A DNA stretch of 64,000 nt from Massariosphaeria phaeospora (Eukaryota > Ascomycota > Dothideomycetes > Pleosporales), in assembly GCA_011032825.1 (NCBI GenBank), contig JAADJZ010000019.1:682001-746000 (forward strand), in the 5' to 3' direction. The notes beneath the pieces are model-generated. The model saw nothing but the letters and a program-made list of their open reading frames with translations. It ran no database searches and was not told the origin of the DNA. Below, piece by piece: positions 11,205 through 22,418 of the stretch. Both the position numbers and the translations under genes were made by a program. Position 1 is the first letter of the stretch. Every line of letters starts with the position of its first letter.

Positions 11205-13550
11205 TCACCTCTTCCTCCGCTTCGGGCTCCTCTTCGCCCTCGACTCGTCCTCCACCTCCTCCACTGTAGCCGCTGGACTCGTCGCGCTCGAGCTAACGCT
11301 CTCGACCCTGCGTTCTCCATCTGCAATATTCAGCCTATCGCTCGATCCGTCGAAGTTGAAGCCATCGGCACCACCGTCGTCAAAGCCCGCGCCGTTTAGC
11401 TCCGTTTCTGGCAGTTGGTAGTTGAGATCTGGCAGGGTGATGTCTCCGGTGTTGGCTCCTCCGTGCTGGCCCGAAGGGAAGAAGTCATCCGGCTGGACAA
11501 AAGAGTCGAGATCGAGATCGTAGGCACCGGGCTCACCCAGATCGGTGTTGCCAAAGTAAGAGTTTTCGACAAGACCAGGAATCGACCCGCTGGGACTGAG
11601 AGGTTCAAGACGGGATTGCAGGGCTTGAACGCGTGAGTTTTGCTGTTCAGTCATTCTCTGCAGAGCATCGAGTTTCGCTTGTGTTGCAGTGAACTGTTCC
11701 ACATTCAGAACAGGAGGTGGTTGTGGGTTGACCATTGCATTGTTTGAACTCTGCGCGAGAAGGTTATTGGGAGACGCGGCGGAAGCGTTGTTGGCCATGA
11801 GCGAAAGCATCTCGTTGCGTTGTTGCGGGGTCAGAGGAACATTTCCGCCCTGAGTTTGATAGTTTGATAGAGCAGCCGGGAAGTCAAATTGCGGAGTCTG
11901 AGAGGTAGACTGGCTGTTTGCATTGACATTATGGATTGCAGACATGATCTCATCATTTTCGGGCATAGACAATGGAGTCTGTGCTGGTGAATCGTTGTCG
12001 AATTTTGTGGGTCCCATTGACTCTCGTATCTGTCGAAGCCACTCTGGACTCTTTGACTGAGGCATTGGGGACTTGAAGACGGCCTGTCTCCCGTTTGACT
12101 TTGGGAGTGGACTCGCTGTTGATCTAATGTCCGGACTAAGGGTCGCTGCACGATCGCTAGGCGAGACTCCATCTTTCTGGGCTGGGGCAGGTAATAGAGC
12201 TAGTGGCCGTCTCCCATTGGTCCGGTGGAGTTGCGGAGACTTGTTCAAAGGTTTCTCGGGGTATTCCCCGACATCAACAACGTTTCCATGGGACTGTTGT
12301 GCTGGCATGGCTGGTCCGAACATGTCGGCGAAATTGACAGTACTATTACCCTCAAGGCTCCTATTGTAAAAGGTGGCGAGGAAAGTTAGAATGGCGTTGA
12401 TTGAGTTTTCATGTCGATCGTGTAATGTTTGGAACGCAGTTGCCTGTTGGTAAAGCTGCTCGTTTTGTCTTCGAATTTGGGTCAATATTGCTGATATCGC
12501 TTTCTGCTGGTTCTGTATGGCTTGAACCTCGCCTCTTAGGTTGTTGTATTCTGTCCTTGGTATCATGGCCATTTCTTGATTCCCTCTTACAGCAACATCC
12601 TCAATAAAGCCCCCGCCACTGCCTCCGTCAGGCACGTACTTGCGCTCCTCGTCACTATCGCCTTGCTTTGAGTCGTCATCTCTTTTCCGCTTCGGCCCGG
12701 TTGGAGCATTCTTGGGTTTTTGAATAAGCCACAGTAGTTCCGGTCGCCCGCGCTTGAAGTATTTGTTGAAATATTCGCTTGGTGCTTTTGCTTTAGTTTC
12801 GCTCGCCTTCATTGAGTTGTCTGAAAGGCCGACTTTCTTGTGGAACCCGTACATGTTCAACTGACGTACGAAGGACGCATAGTTGTTGTGCTTGAATAAC
12901 TCGGGAATGAGGGTCCTCGCGAACTCGTCTTCATCAATCACTATGAAAGAATTACCGTCGTCTGACCAGCGAATCAGATTCGTATTGTTCTTTTCGTCCA
13001 AGAAGCTGTCGCACAATTAGCTAGGCCGTATATACGATTCTCAGATACCTTACCTGCTCAGTTTCTGGATGAAAGGCGGGATCTGCTTCCTCTTGGATTG
13101 CGCATCCTTCTTTGCTACCTTGGCTTTCTGTTCCAACTCCTCGTCATCGTCGGCGTTCTCCCATCCACTCTGGACTGGTGGCGGGGTGTTGAAGGCGTCC
13201 CATGGATTGTGTCCTCGTGCAGCAAGCTGTTGATTTGGGTTTCTCCTCACCAGTTGACCGGTGTTTGTAGTTTCACCCCCCTCTAACCCGTCGAGCGAAA
13301 CAATGCGGTTGTGCATCGTCTGATTGGACGTATTGGCCATGTTCCCTTGAAAGCTCACGCCGTCAAACAGCGGAGGGTCTCCAAATGTTGTACCGATATC
13401 CCCGGTCGCCGACGAGTCATTCCAATTGGCCATGTATTGGTCCGCCGCTGCCAAGTTGCCCGCGTCTGGTGAGAAGACACTGTCCTGAATGCCCGACGAC
13501 TGTTGCGCTTGCGGCGATGTGCCCGGGGCGCGCCTTTTCCGACTAGCCAT
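11205..13550 (-). CDS. hsf1: Heat-shock transcription factor Hsf1
   Basis: Two exons, 13054-13550 and 11205-13005, with a 48-nt intron, encode 765 residues. The intron falls inside the HSF DNA-binding domain and the join reads PPFIQKLSSFLDEKNNTNLI. The domain (about residues 157-265) shows the hallmark recognition region NNYASFVRQLNMYGFHKV-like, followed by KRGRPELLWLIQK. A leucine/glutamine-rich coiled coil at about 318-380 should be the trimerisation region (HR-A/B). The long C-terminal half is Ser/Asn/Gln-rich and acidic, typical of activation domains, and ends in a basic KRSPKRRKR tail. I chose the Met at 13550 (MASRKRRAPGTSP) rather than the open frame's upstream start because this N-terminus is typical of fungal Hsf1. 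It is nuclear, binds heat-shock elements and controls chaperone genes. Confidence 0.95.
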
Positions 13551-14560
13551 GATTGTGCATGCACTTGGCAATGATATAGGTATGTGTGGTATGGAGGAAG
13601 AGGGACGGCGCTTCGGTAGCGAGAGGGCGGTCTGCACGGTGTCGGAGCCACGGAGGAGTCGCAGTGTCTGGGAAACCGCGGATCGGCCGCTTTCGAAGCT
13701 GTAAGGGTCTAGCTGGAAGGCAAAGGACCCGGAGATCTGTAGAGAAGGTGGGTGGAACCTGTCAGTGTTTATGTACTGGCTTATAGGGCTTGTTGACGCC
13801 GCGGAAGTCTCTGGTAAGTAAAACGAGTATTTTGATTGTTCTCAAACAGCGTCGCTGCGCACAAAGGACGACAAAAGAACGCTGGGCGCAAATTGTTGCA
13901 GTCGAAAGCGCTTTCTGGAAGGCTGCAGCAAAGGCCAGAAGGGCGCAGGTGGTGGTCACTATCTCTTGGCTGCAAGGCTCGATTTCTGGGCCGCCCAGGT
14001 ACGGCTTCTGCTGGTCGCAAGAACAATTGCTGAGCGCGAGAGGAGCGTGAGGCGCGCGCACGTAGTGGTGAGGGCACCGACGAGCCAGCGGGGTGATGTT
14101 GTCGTGGTTCTGCGTTGACCACCTGCATAACTCGCATCACCAACATCAGCCCGCCATAGTCGGAGGTGGTTCAAAGATTCCGCCGCGTCACGTGCAGGAG
14201 ACTAGTCAGCACTTGGCAAACTTCAACAACTCTTTCTGTTTTCAGACACATTGTCTGACAAAGACCTGCGTGAGACATTTCTAATCGCTGTCTGATGCAC
14301 ACAACTGGCTGTGGCTAAAGTCAAGCAAGCGCTCTTGCGGAAGCGGAATCTCCGAAACTAAGAAGATAAATCTGCGTGCCTCCAAAAGGATCAACTAACG
14401 CAGCAATAGAAACCTACAATTCTATACACAGCGTTTACTTGATATTACAACACACAACATAAAATCTAAGTTTTAGATAGAGCATTAGACACAGTAGCTG
14501 TCACCGAACACCAAACGAACAACCCTCCACTCGACTGGAGGCAAGCACAAAACAACACAC
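13551..14560. promoter_or_regulatory. Upstream region of Hsf1
   Basis: About 1 kb between the Hsf1 start and the 3' end of the next gene, with no recognised gene. It holds an inverted TTC-nn-GAA pair at 13913-13920, about 360 bp upstream of the Hsf1 start, which could be half of a heat-shock element. The evidence for a working site is weak. Confidence 0.35.
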
Positions 14561-15190
14561 TCACCACGGCCTCCTCCTAATACCGCCGAACGCCGCCCGT
14601 CTCCCCCCAGCAAACCCCTCCCGCACCTCAATCTTCAACTCCACCTCCCCACTACCCCGACTCAACCCAAACCCCACATCCCGAATATCATGAAGCTTCG
14701 TATCCAGAGGAGCCGCCACATACGACCCGCGCGACTTTACATAGACGACGATATTGTACTCGTCTGTTCCGGACACTAACTGTGGGACAATCTCGCGGAG
14801 CCTCATATTCCCCGCCACCGCAGCGCGGACAACAGTGTCTGTTCCGGACCCGAACTGGGAGACGCGAGCTCTGAGCTTTGTGAGATGCGGTAGGATTAAA
14901 ACATCCTCTCGCGACAGGTTTGGGCTGAAGGCGAGGGGAAAGGCGACGGAGACGCGCTGATAGTTCATGTCGGAGGAGGCGTGGTATTGATGGCGACGTG
15001 GGTTGCGGCGGTAGCCGTGGTGGATGTTTACTTCGAGATCACTGTCGTTGCCGTCGTGGGGTTGGTGGTAGTCGGCGTTGTAGTCGTCGTCGTCACTGAA
15101 CCATTCCGGAGATTCGAGACCTACCACGTCGTTTAGGGGCTGGCTGTATCTGGAGACGGTATCCCTGGAATAAGGATCTCGCGAGTACAT
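14561..15190 (-). CDS. Hypothetical protein
   Basis: A single open frame of 209 residues from the ATG at 15190. I do not recognise the family. The N-terminal half is polar and acidic (EWFSDDDDYNADYH) with His/Asn-rich stretches, and the C-terminal half looks like a compact folded domain with alternating hydrophobic residues (about 90-195) followed by a Gly/Arg tail, GGIRRRPW. There is no signal peptide or membrane segment. Codon use and GC content look like the neighbouring genes. It could be lineage-specific. Confidence rests on length and composition only. Confidence 0.5.
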   Translation of the reverse strand: MYSRDPYSRDTVSRYSQPLNDVVGLESPEWFSDDDDYNADYHQPHDGNDSDLEVNIHHGYRRNPRRHQYHASSDMNYQRVSVAFPLAFSPNLSREDVLILPHLTKLRARVSQFGSGTDTVVRAAVAGNMRLREIVPQLVSGTDEYNIVVYVKSRGSYVAAPLDTKLHDIRDVGFGLSRGSGEVELKIEVREGFAGGRRAAFGGIRRRPW

Positions 15191-15193
15191 CAA

Positions 15194-15636
15194 ATGGTAA
15201 GCTGGATTTTGGGCTGGAGCAGACTTGCTTCAGGAGAAGATATACTTGAATACATATCGAGGGACAGGACCAATTTATAGAATCGAGAGCGCGGCTACCT
15301 TCACACGACTCGATTGTACTCGTCCGAAATGACCAAGGTCACGATTGTCTTCGGGCCACGGGACATCGCAAACTGCTGTTACGCGCTTGCCATAGCAGTG
15401 GATAGCAATGGCATAACAATTGTGTAACGCTGGTTTCGAACTAGAACCTGCTTAGCAAATAGACCGTCGCAGGTTTGCTGTCCCCAAGGTGACATAGGAG
15501 CGAACAAGGAAAGGGTTTATTCTTGACAAGAGATGAAGGTGGTTCCACGCCACGACTGTACACGGACCGCATCGCGGCTTATCATCATTTTCAAAGGACC
15601 AGGCCACAGGATTAAGAGATATCTTTCTCGACTACT
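15194..15636. other. Intergenic
   Basis: About 440 bp between the hypothetical gene's start and the 3' end of the acireductone dioxygenase gene. I see no gene or clear regulatory site. Confidence 0.5.
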
Positions 15637-16269
15637 TCACGAGCCTGCAGTAACGCCGCCGCGCGATTTGAGATAGTCCTGCCGGAACTGATTGTTGTCG
15701 GTCTCGCCACCGCGATTTAGTGGAGTCCACTTCGGATCCTCTTTGAACAGTCGCATGGCCTTGGTGTACTACATGGCGTTAGCTGGGGTCCAGCGTATGG
15801 CAAGAGCCTGCTCACGTTCTGAGTATCCGTGGTAAATCGGTGGTAGATGCCGGCCGGCATGATCATCAAGTCGTGCTTGTCGAGCTTGATCCTGACCCAG
15901 TCGTCTCCTTCACTGCGCACATCGAAGAACCCACCGCCATCTAGAATATACCGGATCTCCTCGTCCTCGTGCAAATGCTCATGGAAGAAAGTCTTGACTT
16001 TGGTCTCGTAGACCTCGCCCATAGACTCAGGAGAAATGGTAATCTCATCACGGTTCTTGTAGTCACGTTCAGCAGCCAAGGTGTTTACATCCTCCAGTTT
16101 CGGATAGTTGAAGTGTAAGATGCCGAGCTTGGATAGGTACTCTGGGCTGACTTCACGTCCGGAGTCGTGTGGCTCGCGCTGGTCGCCCTGCACCAGGGTC
16201 AGTGCTCTTTGCACGATCCAAAAGCTTGCTCAGGATTACCGGAAGGTTATCAAACCAGTAGGCTTTCAT
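15637..16269 (-). CDS. adi1: Acireductone dioxygenase (methionine salvage)
   Basis: Three exons, 16240-16269, 15816-16187 and 15637-15768, give 177 residues, the usual size for the family. The first exon encodes only [10 protein letters not shown] and is joined over a 52-nt intron to [11 protein letters not shown] second intron of 47 nt leads to the last exon, [14 protein letters not shown]. The cupin metal site is visible as [16 protein letters not shown] (HxHxxxE) with a further histidine in PAGIYHRFT. The enzyme oxidises the acireductone intermediate of the 5'-methylthioadenosine cycle to the methionine precursor 2-keto-4-methylthiobutyrate, using Fe(II); Ni(II) forms give an off-pathway product. 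It should be cytosolic or nuclear. The tiny first exon is easily missed by automatic annotation. Confidence 0.93.
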
Positions 16270-16914
16270 GTTGCAGCAAATCAGTGTTTCTCGCGGTAGT
16301 GCGTAAGTGAGTTTAAGAGGGGCGACAACGAAAACTATTTTAAGTGCGCAGTCACGGCTGGCGCGCTACGAATGGCGTCATCGGGATTATTCAGCAATTT
16401 TTCTCGCCATGCAAGTGGACCGTCTAGGTACTTCGTACCTCTGAGAGACAAACGTTGCAGTTTTGCCGAAAGTTGGTTGTCTGCATTAAGTAAATCGAGT
16501 AATTCACTTGCGTAGATGGGCTGCACCCGCTTCGGTTTGTTGATTGATTGATTGTGTTTTCATGCTACGTCGTACAGAGAAGTTTCTCAGCGAGAGAAAC
16601 CGTGACTACAACTGCCGGATGCTCCAAGATATTGAACAGAAGGAAGTTGTGCGGTCATATTGCCTCCTAACGATCCGTGAACTTTGAAGCTTCCAGTGTC
16701 TAGCGTCTGCTGGCGTTTTTTGAGACCGTGGCGCGCTGAGCGTTTGGTCTCAACTACAGTAAACTTATTCCGGGCTTGTCTGGCAGGACCCACGGATAGG
16801 CCATCAAGTATGTGGCAATGACATGGGAGCCGTGGCTTCTATGGGAAAACTACGTGCAGTTGGAGTCGACCTTGAGCGTAAAGTAGGGCCAGAGGGTCAT
16901 ATGAAATGATCGAT
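16270..16914. other. Intergenic
   Basis: About 640 bp between the start of adi1 and the 3' end of the phosducin-like gene, which lies on the same strand. Two short leftward open frames (about 63 and 68 codons) have no support. I see nothing else. Confidence 0.5.
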
Positions 16915-17598
16915 TCAATCCCAATCCTCATCATCATCGTCGTCTTTGGCTTCCTTGCTCTTGATATTAGCTCGCTTCTCGTCTTCTGCGCTCACTTTCT
17001 TTCTTGACAAGACGTCTGCTCGGATCAGTCTCGCCTCCAGGTCCCTAGTGGTGAAGCTGTCGGGCGTCCGGCCAAGTCCCTCGAATCCAATCACTCTGTC
17101 CACGCCTACGCCGTTGATAAAAGCAATGACGCATGGTAGGACCTTGACCTTCAATCTGGTGACCAAGAATGGGCAATTGTCCACGTTGATCTTGAGGAAC
17201 CGGGCTTCATAGTGTGCCGGTGCGAGAGACTACCGTGATGGTTAGATATGCCACGGTTGTCAGGTTTAGGGGAGAATGCGACCCACTTCGAGGTGCGAGT
17301 CCATGATTCCGCAGCGGTTGAAGTCGGGTTTGAAGAAATGAACGACACACAGCTTCGTGCTGGTGGTAATGTCCATTAGGCCTTTCTCATCTTTGATCTC
17401 GACATAGGTCCCATGATCGTTTGCCCTCAGCTGACGCGCTTTGTCGAACTCGGCATGGAGCTGCTGGAGACGCTGTTCGCGGAAGGCATCCAGCTCTGAA
17501 TCATCTTCTAGGGCTGCTATTAAAGCGTCCTCGTCTGAGTCGTCGTCTCTGGTGGCACGGTCGACGATGGCAGCGACTTTTGGATCCAGTTCGGCCAT
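16915..17598 (-). CDS. Phosducin-like thioredoxin-fold protein (TXNDC9/Plp1)
   Basis: Two exons, 17287-17598 and 16915-17229, split by a 57-nt intron (branch ATCTAACC), encode 208 residues. I chose the ATG at 17598 (MAELDPKVAAIVDRATR) because the upstream extension is not protein-like. An N-terminal acidic helical region (residues 1-60) precedes a thioredoxin fold with KLCVVHFFKPDFNRCGIMD, where the usual CxxC is degenerate, and LKVKVLPCVIAFING near the cis-proline. The C-terminus is acidic (KDDDDDEDWD). This matches TXNDC9/yeast Plp1, a co-chaperone of the CCT/TRiC chaperonin that helps fold tubulin and actin. It is cytosolic and has no disulfide-reductase site. Confidence 0.88.
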
Positions 17599-18206
17599 GT
17601 TGCTGGCGACACACGATGATGGATGAAACTTGAAGGCACGCAAGGTAGTAAAAATGTGAACCTGAAAAGCCAAACGTGGACTAGTCTCGACACGTGATTG
17701 CCGTAAACGATCAGCCGCGTCCCGAGGTCTAGAAGTCGCGCCCGCGGAAATACTATTAGGCGGCGTACCAAGACCGCAAGATGGAGTATCGGAGCCGGAT
17801 TCGAGCGGAACACTCGCTCAGGGGAGCCCTATTCTGCAAGACGGCGGTCGTGTCGCAACCTTTCTGTCGGTCCCGAGTTCCTGGCCGAGCTCACGGCTTC
17901 GAGGCTTTGCAGCGATCAGGGTAGACCAGGGGCGGCTTGGCAGGCCGCCGTAAAATCAACAGCTGCAAGCCCGGAGCGGCGCGCAACACGCACCGCAACA
18001 ATCCACGTACACGTTCCCTCGTCGTCGCATGCTACTCTCTTTCGGCCAGCCTCCTTTCTTCCTTGTCCACCGGCTACATTGCGCCGTCTTCTGTGCCAGT
18101 TGCAGCCCCGTCGGTTCGGCTGCGTGTCCACTCCCTGCCACCATACGTCCCGTAGACGTGCAATCAACCCCTTCGGCCGCCCCGTCCGCTCGTTCACACC
18201 TCCGCC
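17599..18206. promoter_or_regulatory. Divergent promoter, Plp1-like and GDP-mannose transporter
   Basis: About 600 bp between two divergent start codons. Open frames across it are GC-rich shadows without splice or domain support. It is presumed to hold both promoters and 5' leaders. Confidence 0.5.
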
Positions 18207-19509
18207 ATGGCCGACGACAAGAAGAGCGACGACTACAGGATCGACATGCCGCAGAGCAAAGAGTCCTTCCGCGCCCCCTCGCCCGCCATACGCGGCCCTC
18301 CACAGCGACAGGGCTCCCTGACTGAGAACCCAATGCTGTCTGTATTCGCATACTGCGGCTCGTCGATCCTGATGACGACGACGAACAAATACGTGCTGTC
18401 GGGCATGGACTACAACCTCAACTTCTTCCTGCTCTGCGTCCAGGTACGCTGCTCGGTTCTGCTTTCGCCGAGTGTCAGTTAACGTGGCCGCAGTCTGTCA
18501 TCTGTGTGGTTGCCATTTCCATCTGCAAGAGCTCCGGCCTCATCACGTACCGCGACTTCAACAGCGACGAGGCAAAGAAATGTAAGGGTACTCTTCTGTT
18601 GGCCTCCTACATGCGCTTACATGGCCTCAGGGTTCCCCATCTCCGTCCTCCTCATCGGCATGATTTATACAAGCACTTGGGCATTGAAATACCTGTCCAT
18701 CCCAGTCTACACCATCTTCAAGAATCTGACTATTATCCTGATTGCGTATGGCGAGGTTCTCTGGTTCGGCGGAACTGTCACCCCAATGGCGCTCTTCTCC
18801 TTTGGGCTAATGGTTATGAGCTCCATCATTGCGGCATGGGCCGATATCCAACACGCTCTGACCCGCTTTGGTGGCGACAAATCTGACTCTGCAACCGACG
18901 CCATCTCCACTCTCAACTCCGGATACATGTGGATGGCTTTCAACTGTATCTGCAGCGCTACCTACCTTTTGGCTATGAAGAAGCGCATTAAGTTGACTAA
19001 CTTCAAGGATTTCGACAGTAAGACACACCTTGGCTACTATTGACGGTTGAAAGCTAACATATCTGGTAGCCATGTACTACAACAACCTTCTTACGATTCC
19101 GATCCTCCTTATAGCCTCCCTGTTTGTCGAGGACTGGTCATCCGCGAATGTCGCCAAGAATTTCCCTCCTGAATACCGCAACAAGCTGATCATGGCCATG
19201 GTCCTTTCGGGTCTTTCCACCCTCTTCATCTCGTACAGCTCCGCCTGGTGTGTCCGCGTCACTTCATCCACCACATACTCCATGGTGGGTGCGTTGAACA
19301 AGCTCCCTATTGCTATCAGCGGCCTGGTCTTCTTCGATGCGCCAGTTACATTTGGTAGTATCTCTGCCATTTTCGTCGGGTTCGTGAGCGGCATCGTCTA
19401 TACCTTTGCCAAAGTCTGGCAAAACGAAAAGGCCAAGGAAGCTTTGCCAAGTCACAGCGTTCCGGTCAGCGCAAGTACTCAAAGTATGAGGGATAGCCTC
19501 AAATCGTAG
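18207..19509 (+). CDS. GDP-mannose transporter (Golgi)
   Basis: Four exons, 18207-18443, 18494-18581, 18631-19017 and 19070-19509, with introns of 50, 49 and 52 nt, encode 383 residues. It is a nucleotide-sugar transporter of the DMT superfamily with about ten membrane segments. The GDP-mannose-binding signature GALNKLPIA is present near residue 320, and the joins [12 protein letters not shown] and DFDTMYYNNL are in phase. The N-terminus is polar and cytosolic. The protein brings GDP-mannose into the Golgi lumen for mannan, glycoprotein and sphingolipid mannosylation, and corresponds to yeast Vrg4 and Aspergillus Gmt proteins. An inositolphosphoceramide mannosyltransferase elsewhere in this window (about 42-43 kb) would use the same substrate pool, although they are not adjacent. 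Confidence 0.93.
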
Positions 19510-20395
19510 ACGCCCTTCTTGGCTCTACGATCAGCAACCCGCCTCACTGGTTTCTTCATTTACGGAGTAGGTGCTCAACGCATACTCTTCTTTTGTAGAC
19601 ATGCTTGTTGAATTGAGTTTGACGAGACGTCTTTCTTTTCTCAGTTTAGGACTGGAATATGGTCCCTTCTTGTATCTTCTATATCTTTATTACTTAGCTA
19701 ACTTGCGTTAACATCTACTAGAAAGGTTTGGCGTTTGGCTTCAAGGTGCGCCTCCAGTGTCAGGGGGCTGTGGCACGTTCGGGTGGCTTCCCCATGTGTT
19801 ATGGCATAATGTACTACACCTACCTAATCAAATGAAGAGTTGTTCGCAGAAGCCACCTATTCTACTCCAACGGGAGACCCGCTAACAAAAGCAATAAAGA
19901 CGCCGCATGGGACTGAACGTCAGAACAATCAACAAAGAAATTTCCTTTCAACCTCCACTTTCAGTCTAAGCCCGGCTTTTCCCTCTTTGTGTAGTTGTTC
20001 CTCCAGCAGCACGTTAAGCACAATGCTATTATGTGTTATCTTCAGACGCTCAAAATAGCCCTCCCACCATGATCACGCGTGCTTTGCATGTATCTGAACC
20101 ATTCAACCTCTTGTTTGTTTTCTGGCTTTGCATATTGTCTTTGAAGCATTCATGATTGTGAGACTCACTTATCTACACCCATCTCGGGTCTTTTCGATTT
20201 TCGTCCTACCTAGGTACATTCTCAACACCAAGAACTTGGTTCCAACTCGTCTACATTTTGGCTATCTTTTGCACTAGCTATCTTCTTTCTCTTTCTCTTT
20301 GGACTCGGGACTTCTTCTGAGACGAATCACCTTTGATACGCAGATATACGACATCATTTTATTATCACATTTGTACAAGATTCGACATCATCAAC
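19510..20395. other. Intergenic
   Basis: Nearly 0.9 kb containing the transporter's 3' region and, just before 20396, a pyrimidine-rich promoter-like stretch (CTTTCTCTTTCTC near 20285-20300). No gene is recognised. Confidence 0.5.
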
Positions 20396-21568
20396 ATGAC
20401 CGGACATGACACGGAAGGTATGCGCCGCCTGATCGACGCCGAAGCTCACTACAAAAACTATTCTCTCGGCGAACTCCTGCAGGAGGTAGACCATGTTGCT
20501 CTACAGAACCCCACACAGCACGCCCACACCCACGCCAGCCGAACGCGAAGCCCCGCCCCTGAAGCCTACGACCCCTCCGCCCCCATAATCCCCAGCCTAC
20601 TCACCAACAAAATCCGCGCCATCTCCGCGCGCCGCGCCGCCCGCGAAGCCACGCCCCTCTACACGCACAACCCGCACTTCCTCACGCACGCCCTCGCCGG
20701 CGCGCCCTACACGACGCACCGCTGCAAGTGCTGCACGCCGCGCCGGCGCTGCCCCCTCCACCGCGAAACGCTGCAACTGCAAACGTCCATCTCACTGTGC
20801 GCGCACCGGCGCCTCAACCTCTTCTGGCACGTCGACGACGCGACCAACGCCAAGAACTCGTGGCAGCTCGGCGTCAAGACGTACGGGCTAGGCGCCGACG
20901 GCGAGCGCGAGGCTGAGCACCGCGCGTGTGAGGTCGTAAGGCCGAGTGAGCGCGTCGCGGAGCTGGCGGAGCGCGTGGTGCAGGATATGCAGGATCGGAA
21001 GATGATGCGCGGGCATCAGTTGCTTCTAAGGGGTAATGTTGATAGAGTCAGGGGCGAGATCCATGCGCTGCTGGGGGCGTGGGAGTACGGTGTTGCAGAG
21101 GCGCAGAGGAAGGCCCAGGCGAAGCACAACGCAGACCGCAAAGCGCAGGCGCAGCTCGCCGAGACGATGCGCATGGTGCAGCGCGCGATGGCGCAGCGAG
21201 ACCGCGACGCTCCGAAGAAGCGCAAGATCGATGCCGTGGAGGCCGATGCGGCCGACGTGGTGCAGAGCGTCGAGGGCGTCAAGAGCGTCCGGCTTGACAA
21301 GTCGACTACGCTTACGCCTACTTCCTGGCATGGCTCTCAGGAGGGCTCGTCCATCATCACTCCACGCACCCCCACCGCCGAACCACCACTCGCCCTCACG
21401 AAGAAAGCAAGTAAGCGCGTGCACTGGCCCGCGGAAATCGTCGCTGAGCCTGTGGTGCCGCGGCCGCGCATCATGTCGCCGAAGTATGTGGCGGCGGTGA
21501 GAGAGGTGCTGGACGATGAGGTGGATTATAGTGATGGGGAGGAGGATGAGGAGGATGAGGAGGAGTAG
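20396..21568 (+). CDS. Hypothetical protein, Arg/Ala-rich with acidic tail
   Basis: A single-exon frame of 390 residues. I chose the ATG at 20396 (MTGHDTEGMRRLIDAEAHY) over one 63 bases upstream because the upstream extension lies in the pyrimidine-rich leader. I do not recognise the family. Visible features are a Cys/His cluster around residues 110-125 (HRCKCCTPRRRCPLHRETL) that could bind metal, a long charged helical middle rich in Ala, Arg and Gln (about 205-270), a basic PKKRKID motif resembling a monopartite nuclear signal, and a strongly acidic C-terminus. This suggests a nuclear protein, but no function can be assigned. The high GC content makes several antisense frames look open. Confidence 0.6.
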   Translation: MTGHDTEGMRRLIDAEAHYKNYSLGELLQEVDHVALQNPTQHAHTHASRTRSPAPEAYDPSAPIIPSLLTNKIRAISARRAAREATPLYTHNPHFLTHALAGAPYTTHRCKCCTPRRRCPLHRETLQLQTSISLCAHRRLNLFWHVDDATNAKNSWQLGVKTYGLGADGEREAEHRACEVVRPSERVAELAERVVQDMQDRKMMRGHQLLLRGNVDRVRGEIHALLGAWEYGVAEAQRKAQAKHNADRKAQAQLAETMRMVQRAMAQRDRDAPKKRKIDAVEADAADVVQSVEGVKSVRLDKSTTLTPTSWHGSQEGSSIITPRTPTAEPPLALTKKASKRVHWPAEIVAEPVVPRPRIMSPKYVAAVREVLDDEVDYSDGEEDEEDEEE

Positions 21569-22418
21569 GGAAGCGGATGTGGGAAGTTGTGCGAGTGTGT
21601 ATGGGTGTGGGTATGGATTTGGGGGAGTTGGATGCAGGTAGGTAGTCGTTCCTAGTACTTATCTTATCACATGTTAACTTTTCTCTTCTTTTCATATACG
21701 CTGTACCTTACCACTCCACTCACTCACTCACTCACCTACTCACTTAGGTACTTACACACCTATCATATACATACACATCACAAAAGGCAGATATATACAT
21801 GCTCTTACCATACAAAGCCAAGGTCCTACTGTAATTAAATCGACGTAACTCAAATCAGCTCAACTCAACTCAACTCAGGCATCATCCTCATCCTCGCAGA
21901 CCAGACCAGATCAGACCAGACCAGACGTACTTGCACGCATATTGCCAGCACTTTGCCGGCATCTAGACTAACTGGTAGGTACACATGCTATCTACATGCA
22001 TTCACGACCATCCATCTATCTATGTACCCACCCGCCACCAGCCATGCTTCCTAACCCCCTTGTACCCACCTACCCTGCGTCAGTCAGTTAGCTAGTCCAG
22101 CTTAGTTCAGCAAAGCAAGGTAACTACAGCGCTCGTATCGAATCCGATGTGATGCGGTGCGGTTCGGTGCGCTTTGGGTTGAATCGGTTCGGTTCCATGT
22201 CGGTTCAATTCAATCTCATGCCGGCATCTCCCAATGCAGTAACCCGGCCGTCCGTTAGCTAGGTACCCCTCCACCACATTGCTCTCAGTCTATACCAGGT
22301 GGTATACATATACTGACCCCCATCGCACGTACTCCGCCTTGCTTTTCCCCGTGAAATTACCTAGTTTCCCGCATTTAACTTTCCTCCTCACCAAAACCAA
22401 ACCAAACCACACCAAACC
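21569..22418. other. Intergenic with many short tandem repeats
   Basis: About 850 bp rich in degenerate simple repeats: CTCA units near 21716-21740, CAACT units near 21860-21880, CAGAC units near 21900-21927, and GGTTC-type repeats near 22160-22210. CCAAA units (ACCAAACC) directly precede the next start codon. No gene is seen. Confidence 0.5.
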
